The notes under the pieces: generated by a model | Told to the model about the DNA's origin: nothing | What the model saw: only the letters and a program-made list of their open reading frames with translations | Database searches by the model: none | Shown: positions 54,875-62,554 of the stretch, piece by piece | How positions within the stretch are numbered: the first letter of the stretch is position 1 | Layout of the letters: each line of letters opens with the position of its first letter | NCBI GenBank assembly: GCA_018401745.1 | Contig: JAGYJY010000012.1 | Location: 1 to 64,000, forward strand | DNA length: 64,000 bases | Direction of reading: 5' to 3' | Source: Pirellulales bacterium | Lineage (GTDB): Bacteria; Planctomycetota; Planctomycetia; Pirellulales; UBA1268 | Translations under genes and position numbers: made by a program

Positions 54875-55738
54875 ATGACCATGCTTCGACATGCCGCTGC
54901 GGCCGTGCTGCCACTGATCGCCTTCGCCGCGGCTGCTGCAGCCGCCGAGCCCACGGTGATTTCTCTCTGGGAGCATGGTGCCCCGGGCTTTGAAGACCGC
55001 CAGGATGAAGCGGAGGTGGAAGAAGGCTGGAGCATCACCAACATCCACAACCCAAGCCTGACGGTGTTTCTGCCCGAGCCGGAGAAGGCCAATGGCGTGG
55101 GCATCATCGTCGTCCCCGGCGGCGGCCTCGCGAAGCTTGGGTTCCAGGGAGGCGGTGTGGAGCCGGCGGAGTTTCTGGCAGACAACGGCTATGCCGCGTT
55201 TGTGCTCAAGTATCGGCTCTCGCGGCAGCCCGGCCTGCCCTACAAGTTTGAGGAGCATGTGCTTCAGGATGGTCAGCGAGCGGTGCGAACCGTGCGGGCT
55301 CGGGCGAAGGAGTTTGGCCTGACCACCGGCAAGGTGGGCATGCTCGGCTTTTCTGCAGGCGGCGAGGTGGTCTCGATCACCTGCTACAAGCCGGGCGACG
55401 GGGATCCGCAGGCAACCGATCCTGTCGACCGCGAACATGCCAAGCCCGACTTCCAGATGCTGGTCTATCCCGGGCCTGTGGGCATTCCCTCGCGGCTCCC
55501 AGACGACACGCCGCCGGCCTTCATGCTGATCGCAGCCGACGACAACCACACCAGCGTGCTCTTGAATCTCATGCACCGCTTTCGCGAAATCGGTGTCGAC
55601 TACGAGGCCCACATCTACGCCCGCGGCGGTCACGGTTTCGGCATGGGAAAACGCTCGCAGCGGCAGAGCATTCAGCACTGGCCCGACCGCATGCTCGACT
55701 GGCTGCACGACGAGGTGCTCAACGAGATCCCCAAGTAG
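54875..55738 (+). CDS. Exported alpha/beta-hydrolase (esterase)
   Basis: A 287-residue protein whose ATG 54875 begins a signal peptide (LRHAAAAVLPLIAFAAAAAAAE); the open frame upstream to 54809 lacks one. IIVVPGGGLAKLGFQGGG is the oxyanion region. GMLGFSAGGEV holds the nucleophile Ser in GxSxG. A C-terminal His is in ARGGHGFGMGKR. These features match the xylan/sugar esterase (Axe/BD-FAE-like) group common beside planctomycete glycosidases. It follows the cyclase gene by about 80 bases on the same strand. Confidence 0.88.
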   Translation: MTMLRHAAAAVLPLIAFAAAAAAAEPTVISLWEHGAPGFEDRQDEAEVEEGWSITNIHNPSLTVFLPEPEKANGVGIIVVPGGGLAKLGFQGGGVEPAEFLADNGYAAFVLKYRLSRQPGLPYKFEEHVLQDGQRAVRTVRARAKEFGLTTGKVGMLGFSAGGEVVSITCYKPGDGDPQATDPVDREHAKPDFQMLVYPGPVGIPSRLPDDTPPAFMLIAADDNHTSVLLNLMHRFREIGVDYEAHIYARGGHGFGMGKRSQRQSIQHWPDRMLDWLHDEVLNEIPK

Positions 55739-55857
55739 GTGTGTGTGGGCTCAGTCAAGCGACGCTCCGCAGCGGCTGATTGTGGAGACGGAGGCTCTGC
55801 GGGTAGAGTGGTCGCCAATGCGTGGATGGGAACCCGCGGCAGGGGAAAAGCTGAGCG

Positions 55858-56823
55858 ATGTCGCAGCTGCCAGAAGATGCCGAGCATGGTGCTGGATCGC
55901 CGTCGGCCCGAGCGGCGGATGCAGCCGATTTGATGGCTGTCGCCCTGCGGCTTGGTGTGGGGCTCCCTGCGGGCGTTGAGCGGCAGTCTGCTGAGTCGCT
56001 CGATGCGGTCGCCCGCACGCTCCGCGATGGCGATGGCAGCGACTCCAGCGACGCGGTCGATGCGATTCTCTCGATCGTGCCCGCACCTGCTCGCGGCATC
56101 ATGCGGCTCGCGGCAGCCGGTGGCGATATCCGCACGCTGCTAGGGTTTCTCGAGCGAATCGTCGCCCTCGATCGCCGCCGGCGGTGGGAGCGGGTCGTGG
56201 CTCTTGGGTATCCCATTGGAGTGGTGCTGGCCGCGGTGGCCGGGATTGTCGCGCTTGCCTTCGTGCTCGATCCCTTGATCAACGCCTTTGCCGAACCGAT
56301 GCAGATGGCCCTGCCACCGCCAGACGTGGCGGCCACACCGGTGTTTGACGCCGTGGGAGTGCCCGCATGGATCGCGGCGGCCCTCGTTGTCGCGGTTGTC
56401 TGGGGCTCGCAGGGACAGCGACGCGTGGAGGTGTCGCGGCGATGGGCGGCCGTGGCGAGCGAACTCGAAGGCATCTGTGACGCGATCGACCTCGGCCCAG
56501 AACGCCGTGAGCAGATTCTGGAAGACCTTTGGCCGGTCACCACGGCCAGAGGCCTCGCCAAGACGCCGCCTCCGCTGATGCAGTTCTTGCGGAAGCAGCG
56601 GCCGGCCGAGGGGCCGCGGGCGTTTGCTGCGGTGGCCCGCTTTTATCAAGAGATGTCAGATGCGGTTGGGGAGCGACGGGTGCGGCTCCTGCCAGTCGTT
56701 GGCGCCCTCGTGGCCGGCATGGCGGTGCTGCTCTACGGCATCGCCCTGTTTGTGCCCCTGACGCGGCTCTTCGACACGATCGCCTCCATGCCGGTGGCCC
56801 CGCCGTGGAGCCCCGGTTCATGA
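55858..56823 (+). CDS. GspF-like inner membrane protein 1
   Basis: A 321-residue protein with the GspF/PilC-like layout. A helical cytoplasmic part (about 1-105, with LMAVALRLGVGLPAGVERQ) is followed by a membrane segment (VVALGYPIGVVLAAVAGIVALAF) and an extracytoplasmic loop. A second membrane segment (AWIAAALVVAVVWGS), a second cytoplasmic part (SELEGICDAIDLG and after) and a C-terminal membrane segment (GALVAGMAVLLYGIALFVPL) complete it. GspF proteins are the platform of type II secretion and type IV pilus systems. Similarity is weak but the topology and the pseudopilin genes downstream support it. The stop overlaps the next gene (ATGA). Confidence 0.72.
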   Translation: MSQLPEDAEHGAGSPSARAADAADLMAVALRLGVGLPAGVERQSAESLDAVARTLRDGDGSDSSDAVDAILSIVPAPARGIMRLAAAGGDIRTLLGFLERIVALDRRRRWERVVALGYPIGVVLAAVAGIVALAFVLDPLINAFAEPMQMALPPPDVAATPVFDAVGVPAWIAAALVVAVVWGSQGQRRVEVSRRWAAVASELEGICDAIDLGPERREQILEDLWPVTTARGLAKTPPPLMQFLRKQRPAEGPRAFAAVARFYQEMSDAVGERRVRLLPVVGALVAGMAVLLYGIALFVPLTRLFDTIASMPVAPPWSPGS

Positions 56824-57713
56824 GCGACACACTGGCTCGATACGTCACCGATGCGGTGGCCCGTCATCGCGATGCCGCGAGCCTTGCCAAGGCCATCGGC
56901 GACGATCTGCCGGCCCGGCAGGGGCGGCCGTGGGGGTGATGGCGGGAGTGCTCGCCTCTGGTGATACGAAAGCGGCACGCCGCGCTGCTGCTGCCGACAC
57001 GCGGTGCTGGCTGCCGCTCTTTGCGCATCGCGGTGAGCAGCCGCTCCGGCTTGACGATCTGCTCGACGCCGCGGAGCGGCCGCGGTCGCACGTGTCGCTG
57101 GGCTGGGCGGCGATTGCCTATCCGCTGATCATCGTCGGCATGGCGATCCTCGTCGTGTCGCTGCTGTCGGCGATGGTCGTGCCGTTGTTCGCTGCGATGT
57201 TTGCATGATTTTGGCATGCAGCTGCCGGCCGCGACGCGGGCGGTGATCAGCCTCGCGGAGTTTATAGACACAGCGTGGGGGCCGCTGCTGGTGGCGGCTG
57301 CCCTGATTGCCATCGGCCGCTGGCTTGTGATCACGCGGTCGCCCCGTGGAGCCCGAGCGGCGGAAACGTTCACCAGATCGCTGGCGTCGCTCGCGGCTGC
57401 TGAGATTCCCCGTGGTGATGCGATCGAGCTGGCCGCAGCGGCGGCCCGCGTCCGCCCCACGACTGCGGCGATGCCCGCGAGACGAGGGCCGATGACCACC
57501 GCGGCGCTCCAGGCGCTCTCCTACGAACCGAAGGCGGCGAGCGTGCTGCTTGTGGCGATCGCGGAGTGCCACCGTGATCGCGGCCGGGGTGGGCTTTCCA
57601 CCACGCAGTGGCTGATCGGCCCGGTGGCGATCGGCGTGGTTGGACTGTTCGTGGGCTTCATTGTGATCGCCCTGTTTATGCCGCTGTTTTCATTGGTGAA
57701 CGCGCTGTCGTAG
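56820..57713 (+). CDS. GspF-like inner membrane protein 2 (two frame changes)
   Basis: About 297 residues if two compensating changes are allowed. One base is missing near 56911-56925 (PARQG becomes PARAGAAVGVMAGV). One base is extra near 57203-57208 (MFA-stop becomes MFADFGMQLPAATRA). The join gives MFADFGMQLPAATRAVI, which is the usual sequence after the second GspF membrane helix (compare IDEFGMQRPASLELA in the next gene). Hydrophobic segments are YPLIIVGMAILVVSLLSAMVVPLF, WGPLLVAAALIAIGRWL and IGPVAIGVVGLFVGFIVIALF. Start ATG 56820 overlaps the previous stop. It is a full-length GspF-like chain in a trio. Confidence 0.7.
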
Positions 57714-57739
57714 CCGCAGCCGCAGGTGAGTGTCGACCG

Positions 57740-58756
57740 ATGCCGCTCTTTCCCCTCACACGCCGCCTCTGGAATGCCCTGCCCGGCCGCGGCTGCAGCG
57801 GTGTGGAGTCGGCGTCGATCCTAAGGATTCTGGCGGCCTGTGCAGAAGCGGGTGTGGCGGCACCACCGATGCTCGCCGCGTGGGCCGACAGCCAGCGGCC
57901 GCGGCAGGCGAAACGCGTGAGGCGGATGGCCGAGAGGCTTGCTGCGGGTGAATCGCTCGAGAGGGTCGTCGACGGCAACCTGGCCACGCTGCTCGATGAG
58001 CATGTGGTGGCGGCCCGCTTTGGCGAACGCACCGGTCTCCTGCCGCAGGTGGTCGCCGCCGCCATGAAGCGGGAGGCAGTGCTCTCCTGGCGATACCGCG
58101 TGGCGATTGGCTATCTGGCCGTGGTGCTCGTGATGTTTCTGGGGGTGGCCGGGTATCTCTCGCTGAGAATCGTGCCGATCTACGCGAAGATCATCGATGA
58201 GTTTGGCATGCAGCGGCCAGCAAGCCTCGAACTGGCCTCAGCGATGAGTGGCTTTGTCGTCTTGGCGTCGGCGATGGTGCCGCTGGCGGTCGCAGCGGCC
58301 GTGGTGCTGCTGGTGTCGCGGCGGCTGCGGCGATGGTGTGCCTGGCCGCTCCAGGCGGGAGAGCGGGCGTCTGCCGCGATGGAGCTGCTGGGCGTGGCGG
58401 TGGCCGCGGGCCGGCCGCTGCATGAGGCGGCGGGGCAGCTGGCAGAGGTGCAGAGCGATCGCAGGCTGGCCCGCAGGCTCGCGCGGCTCGCGACACACCC
58501 GGATGAGCAGGGGCCGCTCGCTCGGCTGATCGGACGGGTGGCGGCGGAGCAGTTCTCCACGCTCGCGCGGCCGTCTGATGGTGGCTGGCTGCTCACAGCG
58601 GTGGCCGCTCGCCGCCGTGAACGAAGCCGTCGCCGCTGGACGCTGGCCGCGGAGCTGCTCGTGCCGGTGGGCGTGGTGACGATGGGGCTGTTGGTGCTGG
58701 TGGAGTCGCTGGCGGTGCTGGGGCCCCTGCAGGATCTCGTGGGAGGCCTCTCGTGA
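57740..58756 (+). CDS. GspF-like inner membrane protein 3
   Basis: A 338-residue protein and the clearest GspF member here. Cytoplasmic helices (ESASILRILAACAEAGVAAP, then MAERLAAGESLERVVDG) resemble the GspF domain's first half. A membrane segment follows (AIGYLAVVLVMFLGVAGYLSL) with RIVPIYAKIIDEFGMQRPA just after it. A second membrane segment is SAMVPLAVAAAVVLLVSRRL. A second GspF half (AMELLGVAVAAGRPLHEAAGQLA) and a final membrane segment (LLVPVGVVTMGLLVLVESLAVLG) close it. ATG 57740 gives this start; the frame extends upstream without meaning. The stop overlaps the next gene (GTGA). Confidence 0.85.
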   Translation: MPLFPLTRRLWNALPGRGCSGVESASILRILAACAEAGVAAPPMLAAWADSQRPRQAKRVRRMAERLAAGESLERVVDGNLATLLDEHVVAARFGERTGLLPQVVAAAMKREAVLSWRYRVAIGYLAVVLVMFLGVAGYLSLRIVPIYAKIIDEFGMQRPASLELASAMSGFVVLASAMVPLAVAAAVVLLVSRRLRRWCAWPLQAGERASAAMELLGVAVAAGRPLHEAAGQLAEVQSDRRLARRLARLATHPDEQGPLARLIGRVAAEQFSTLARPSDGGWLLTAVAARRRERSRRRWTLAAELLVPVGVVTMGLLVLVESLAVLGPLQDLVGGLS

Positions 58757-59187
58757 GACACGCGTGGAACAGGCGGGCGGCAGCCCGCCGACGGGGCATC
58801 TCGAGCTTTGAGCTGATCGCGGCCTTCTCGCTGCTGGTGGCGGCGATGGCCTCGACGCTGCCGCTCTACGTTCGGCACCAGCGGCTGCTGGCGGAATCGC
58901 GGCGGGAACGGGTGGCGATGGAGGAGCTGGCCAACCAGGCCGAACGGATCGAGGCCGCTGCTGGCACGGTCGATCTGGCGAGCCTGACGCCATCGGCGAC
59001 CGCCCTGCGGCGGCTGCCCGGCGTAAAGCTCGCCGCCACACGAGAGCCGACCTCGCTCGGCGAGCGGGTGCTCCTGTCACTGACCTGGAACGAGACCGGC
59101 CGCAGGGAGCACCCGCTGACGCTGGCGGTCTGGCTGCCTGCGTCCTTCGCCGCGGAGCCTTCGCCGCCGCCGGAGGAGCTGCCATGA
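58753..59187 (+). CDS. Pseudopilin, GspI-like position
   Basis: A 144-residue protein with a prepilin-type N-terminus: a basic leader (RRAAARRRG), cleavage after Gly, then ISSFELIAAFSLLVAAMAS with Glu at +5. The mature globular part is about 110 residues. In type II secretion systems such minor pseudopilins form the tip complex. By order it takes the GspI position, but the sequence does not identify the subtype. It overlaps both neighbours by four bases (start 58753, stop at 59187). Confidence 0.72.
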   Translation: MRHAWNRRAAARRRGISSFELIAAFSLLVAAMASTLPLYVRHQRLLAESRRERVAMEELANQAERIEAAAGTVDLASLTPSATALRRLPGVKLAATREPTSLGERVLLSLTWNETGRREHPLTLAVWLPASFAAEPSPPPEELP

Positions 59188-59729
59188 CGCGGCGGTGCAC
59201 AAGGTGCCCACGAGGGACAACGCTGGTGGAGCTGTTGGCGGTGCTGACTGGCCTCGGCGTTGCCATGGCGGTGGCGACCGGTCTGCTGCACACCGGGATG
59301 CGGCAGCAGTCGATGTCGCGGCAGGAACTTGAGCGGGATCGCACCGCGATGCGACTAGGCCGGGACTACCGCCGCGACGTGCGGCAGGCCGTGGCTGTTG
59401 AGCTGCCGGAAGCCGCCGCAGACGACCAGAGGCAGCCGCTGCTGCGGCTCACGCTGCCGGAGGATGTGGAGATTGCCTACCGCACCACGCCGCAGGGGCT
59501 CAGCCGCGTGATCACGCGCGGGCAACGCGTCGCCCACGAAGACTACGTCCTTGCCGCGGGCATGCAGTGGGAGACGGCCCTGGCGAGCGGCTGCGTTGAG
59601 CTTGTCGGCACGACCGTGCAGGACGCCGCCAAGGCCCACATGCCGCGGACGGCCGCGCCGCTTGAGGTTCAGCTGGTGGCGGCCGTTGACCCCGCTGCGG
59701 TGGCTGGTGTTGAGGAGGTGACGCCATGA
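59184..59729 (+). CDS. Pseudopilin, GspJ-like
   Basis: A 181-residue protein with a prepilin N-terminus: PRG, cleavage after Gly, then TTLVELLAVLTGLGVAMAVA with Glu at +5. The following LERDRTAMRLGRDYRRDVRQAV and a strand-rich C-terminal part (LRLTLPEDVEIAYRTTPQGL, VITRGQRV) match the GspJ-like minor pseudopilins, in which a helix leads into beta-sheets. Overlaps the previous and next genes by four bases each. The ATG at 59184 is fixed by this coupling. Confidence 0.75.
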   Translation: MTRRCTRCPRGTTLVELLAVLTGLGVAMAVATGLLHTGMRQQSMSRQELERDRTAMRLGRDYRRDVRQAVAVELPEAAADDQRQPLLRLTLPEDVEIAYRTTPQGLSRVITRGQRVAHEDYVLAAGMQWETALASGCVELVGTTVQDAAKAHMPRTAAPLEVQLVAAVDPAAVAGVEEVTP

Positions 59730-60214
59730 GAAGGCACGGAGCAGGCAGGCTGCGGCGGGCGAATGCTGCGTCGCCTCGTCGTGGCGTGGCGGTGGTGATG
59801 GTCGTTGCCTGCCTGGCCACGTTTTCACTGATCGCCTTGGCGATGCTGCAGGGCTCGCTGGCGGCCCGGGGCCAGTTTCGCAGTGAGCACCACCTGCGGC
59901 AGGCGGAGCTGCTCCTCGATGCTGCCGTGCGGCGGGGCCGTGCCGAGCTTGCCGCTGGCGGCCTCCGTCCGCTTGAGGCCCAGTGGGACGTGCCGGCGGA
60001 TGAGATCACGGGCTCTGCTCCCGCCCGCCTGAGCCTCAGCGTGGCCCGCGAGGAGGGGCGGTGGCAGCTGACCGCCGCTTGCAGCTACCCGATTGAAGGC
60101 CCTCGGGCGGTCCGCCGCAGTCGCACCGTGCCTCTTTCTCCTGTGCCCCTGCCTGACGATTTTTCGCTTCCTGCCCAAGAAAACTCACTACCCCCTGAGG
60201 AGACCGTTCCATGA
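59726..60214 (+). CDS. Minor pseudopilin, GspK-like
   Basis: A 162-residue protein with a leader PRRG followed by VAVVMVVACLATFSLIALAML. The +5 position is not Glu, which is the special feature of GspK, the tip pseudopilin. The helix continues as SLAARGQFRSEHHLRQAELLLDA, then a short beta-rich part. It is much shorter than classical GspK (about 300 residues) and lacks its large helical insertion, so it is a reduced form. It overlaps the DUF1559 gene (ATGA). Confidence 0.65.
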   Translation: MRRHGAGRLRRANAASPRRGVAVVMVVACLATFSLIALAMLQGSLAARGQFRSEHHLRQAELLLDAAVRRGRAELAAGGLRPLEAQWDVPADEITGSAPARLSLSVAREEGRWQLTAACSYPIEGPRAVRRSRTVPLSPVPLPDDFSLPAQENSLPPEETVP

Positions 60215-61107
60215 TGCCGTCGTCACGTTGTCTTTCTGCCGGAAGGCCGGGGCTCAAGGCCGGCCGTCGGCTGCCCGCAGCCTTCACGCTCGTCGAGCTG
60301 CTGGTGGTGATCGCGATCATCGGGATTCTGGTGAGCCTGCTGCTGCCGGCCGTGCAGGCTGCGCGTGAGGCTGCTCGCCGCTGCAGCTGCGCCAACAACA
60401 TCACGCAGCTCGGCCTTTCGCTGCACAGCCATGAGTTTCACCTGGAGCACTTCCCGGCGGGGGTGACCAATCCCGATGGCCCGATCCGCAGCGTGGAGGA
60501 AGGCAGCCACATCAGCTGGGTCGTGCGAATCCTGCCCTACATCGAGCAGACGGCGCTGTTTCGCAACTTCCAAGAGTCTGCTGGAGCCTATGGCGAGGCC
60601 AATCAGCCGGTGCGGCAGTCGCAGGTTTCTGTGCTGCTGTGTCCGTCGTCGCCGGAGCCCTCCCGGTTTGGCATCAGGGAAGATCAGGTGGCCCACACGA
60701 CCTACGCCGGCTGTCATCACGATGCCGAGGCCCCAATCGACACGAGCAACACCGGCATGCTGTTTCTCAACAGCGCGATCCGCTTTAGCGACATCGAAGA
60801 CGGCAGCTCCAACACGCTGCTGATCGGCGAGCATTTCCTCGGCGAGGCGGATCTCGGCTGGATTTCCGGAACACGGGCCACGCTCCGCAACACCTCCTCG
60901 ATCACCGATCCGCCGCAGCGGCAGCCCGGGCTGGAAGAAGACGCGCTGGATCCGCTGGCTGTCGGCGGCTTCGGCAGCTACCACCCCGGCATCATCATGG
61001 CGGGGATGGCGGACGGCTCGACGCGGGCGGTGACCAACCTCGTCTCGCCCGAGGTGCTGCACCAGCTGGGCCACCGCAGCGACGGCGAGATTCCCCTGCG
61101 GCAGTAG
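60211..61107 (+). CDS. DUF1559 prepilin-like protein (operon member)
   Basis: A 298-residue protein with the class III N-terminus [21 protein letters not shown] after a basic leader. The DUF1559 signature LLPAVQAAREAARRCSCANN follows, and the H-X9-DG motif HPGIIMAGMADGS comes near the C-terminus. The start is fixed by the overlap with the previous gene and by GAGGAG at 60197-60202. Being the last gene of the GspF/pseudopilin operon, it is probably the major pseudopilin-like subunit of that system. A terminator with a T-run follows directly. Confidence 0.9.
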   Translation: MMPSSRCLSAGRPGLKAGRRLPAAFTLVELLVVIAIIGILVSLLLPAVQAAREAARRCSCANNITQLGLSLHSHEFHLEHFPAGVTNPDGPIRSVEEGSHISWVVRILPYIEQTALFRNFQESAGAYGEANQPVRQSQVSVLLCPSSPEPSRFGIREDQVAHTTYAGCHHDAEAPIDTSNTGMLFLNSAIRFSDIEDGSSNTLLIGEHFLGEADLGWISGTRATLRNTSSITDPPQRQPGLEEDALDPLAVGGFGSYHPGIIMAGMADGSTRAVTNLVSPEVLHQLGHRSDGEIPLRQ

Positions 61108-61129
61108 CCAGCGGCAGACTGCTTTTTTT
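61101..61129 (+). terminator. Intrinsic terminator of the pseudopilin operon
   Basis: GCAGT (61101-61105) pairs with ACTGC (61118-61122), with an inner GCC/GGC pair, and seven Ts follow at once (61123-61129). The stem overlaps the stop codon of the DUF1559 gene. It separates this operon from the GntR promoter 34 bases further on. Confidence 0.65.
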
Positions 61130-61162
61130 GCGACTCGCGAGAGCGGATCGTTTCCTCAACAC

Positions 61163-61201
61163 TTGACGGCGTTGGCTTAGTGTATTAGTGTCGCAATACA
61201 C
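61163..61201 (+). promoter_or_regulatory. Promoter and operator of the GntR-ABC operon
   Basis: TTGACG (61163-61168) is a good -35 box. TAGTGT (61186-61191), 17 bases later, is a candidate -10 box. GTGTATT (61180-61186) and AATACAC (61195-61201) form a perfect 7-base inverted repeat with an 8-base spacer, laid over the -10 region. This is the size and position of an autoregulatory operator for a YtrA-type GntR repressor. The ATG follows directly at 61202, so the message would have a leader of only a few bases and no Shine-Dalgarno sequence. Confidence 0.65.
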
Positions 61202-61618
61202 ATGGGCAGCGTGCTTCCGTTTTCTGTTGAGCCAACCTCGGGGGTGCCGATCTATCGGCAGCTCGTCTCGCAGATTGCCGCGCTCGCCGCTGGCGGGCAG
61301 CTGATCGCAGGTGAGTTTCTGCCGAGCGTTCGCCTGGTGGCCGAGGGTCTGGCCGTCAATCCGATGACGGTCTCCAAGGCGTATTCGCAGCTCGAGGCCG
61401 ATGGCGTGGTGGAGCGAGTGCGGGGCACGGGGATGCGGGTGTGTGAAACCGCAAGCGATTCGTTGGCCGCGCGGAAGGCAGCCCTTCGCCCCGAGGCGGA
61501 GGCGCTGGCCAGGCGGGCGAGCCAACTCGATCTCACCGCGGCCCAGGCCGTCAGTGTGGTGAAAGCGGCGATCCGGGCTGAGGCCTCACGATCGCCAGGT
61601 AGCCGAAAGACGAGGTGA
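61202..61618 (+). CDS. GntR-family regulator, YtrA-like
   Basis: A 138-residue repressor. The winged helix at about 12-78 reads GVPIYRQLVSQIAALAAGG, then LPSVRLVAEGLAVNPMTVSK (recognition helix region) and AYSQLEADGVVERVRGTG (wing). The C-terminal part (about 85-130) is only a short helical segment, as in the YtrA subfamily, which usually controls an ABC transporter operon it belongs to. No Shine-Dalgarno sequence precedes the ATG. It is followed after three bases by the ABC ATPase, so it probably represses its own operon through the inverted repeat at 61180-61201. Confidence 0.93.
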   Translation: MGSVLPFSVEPTSGVPIYRQLVSQIAALAAGGQLIAGEFLPSVRLVAEGLAVNPMTVSKAYSQLEADGVVERVRGTGMRVCETASDSLAARKAALRPEAEALARRASQLDLTAAQAVSVVKAAIRAEASRSPGSRKTR

Positions 61619-61621
61619 TGC

Positions 61622-62554
61622 GTGAACGCAGAAAGCCGAAATCCTGTCACCATCCGAGGACTCACCAAGCAGTTTCGTACGGGTTGGCGGGAGGCGAAGG
61701 AGGTCCTGACGAGTGTTGACCTCGACGTGCCGAGGGGCGCGATCGTGGGGCTGCTCGGTGTGAACGGTTCAGGCAAAACAACGCTGTTGAAAATGCTCGT
61801 GGGTCTGCTGCGGGCCGACGCCGGCGAGGTGCGGGTGTTCGGAGACGATCCTTGGACGATGCGGGCAGCCACCAAGCGACGGATTGGATACGTGCCGCAG
61901 GAGGTGCGGGTGGCTCCCTGGATGTCGGTGGCGGAAGTGGTCCGCTACACCGCCGCTTTCTACGGAACGCAGTGGAATCGATCCTGGGCCGAAGAACTGC
62001 TCGATCGATTTCATCTCGAACGCGGTGACCGGGCCGGCACGCTCTCCGGTGGGCAGACGCAGAAACTGGGGCTTGTGCTGGCCCTTGGGCATCGCCCAGA
62101 GCTGCTGCTGCTCGACGAGCCGGTGGCGTCCCTTGATCCAATCGCCCGCCGCGAGCTGTTGGCCACGCTCGTGCAGTTGGCCGAAGAGACTGCCGACAGC
62201 GAGCACTCCCAGACCGTGCTCTTCTCGACACACATCACGGCCGACCTCGAGCGGGTGGCCACGCATGTGGCCTTGCTGAAAAACGGCCGCGTGACCCTGT
62301 TTGACGAGATAGACAGCCTCAAGGAAATGGTGCAGCGGGTGCGGGTGACTTCCGCGACCGGTCTCCCTGACCAGCTTCCCGAGGGTGGGCTGCTGCACCT
62401 GGCACGCGACAGCCGCACGCTCTCGGCCACGCTCAGCGATGGCGGGGCGGCCCGCTGGCAGGCCTGGGCGGAGGCCGCCGGGGCCGAGTGTGCGATCGAG
62501 CTGCTCAATCTGGAGGAGCTGTTTATCGAACTCCACGAGAGCGGAGGGGCCTAA
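61622..62554 (+). CDS. ABC transporter ATP-binding protein
   Basis: A 310-residue ATPase. Walker A GLLGVNGSGKTTLL (about 43-56), Q-loop YVPQEVRV, signature LSGGQTQKLGL and Walker B LLLLDEPVASLDP are all intact, followed by the switch His in LFSTHITADLE. The C-terminal extension (about 235-310) is typical of ABC-2 type ATPases of the YtrB/CcmA-like group. It starts at GTG 61622, three bases after the regulator's stop. The stop TAA is directly followed by the ATG of the membrane protein, so the three genes form one operon. Confidence 0.94.
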   Translation: MNAESRNPVTIRGLTKQFRTGWREAKEVLTSVDLDVPRGAIVGLLGVNGSGKTTLLKMLVGLLRADAGEVRVFGDDPWTMRAATKRRIGYVPQEVRVAPWMSVAEVVRYTAAFYGTQWNRSWAEELLDRFHLERGDRAGTLSGGQTQKLGLVLALGHRPELLLLDEPVASLDPIARRELLATLVQLAEETADSEHSQTVLFSTHITADLERVATHVALLKNGRVTLFDEIDSLKEMVQRVRVTSATGLPDQLPEGGLLHLARDSRTLSATLSDGGAARWQAWAEAAGAECAIELLNLEELFIELHESGGA

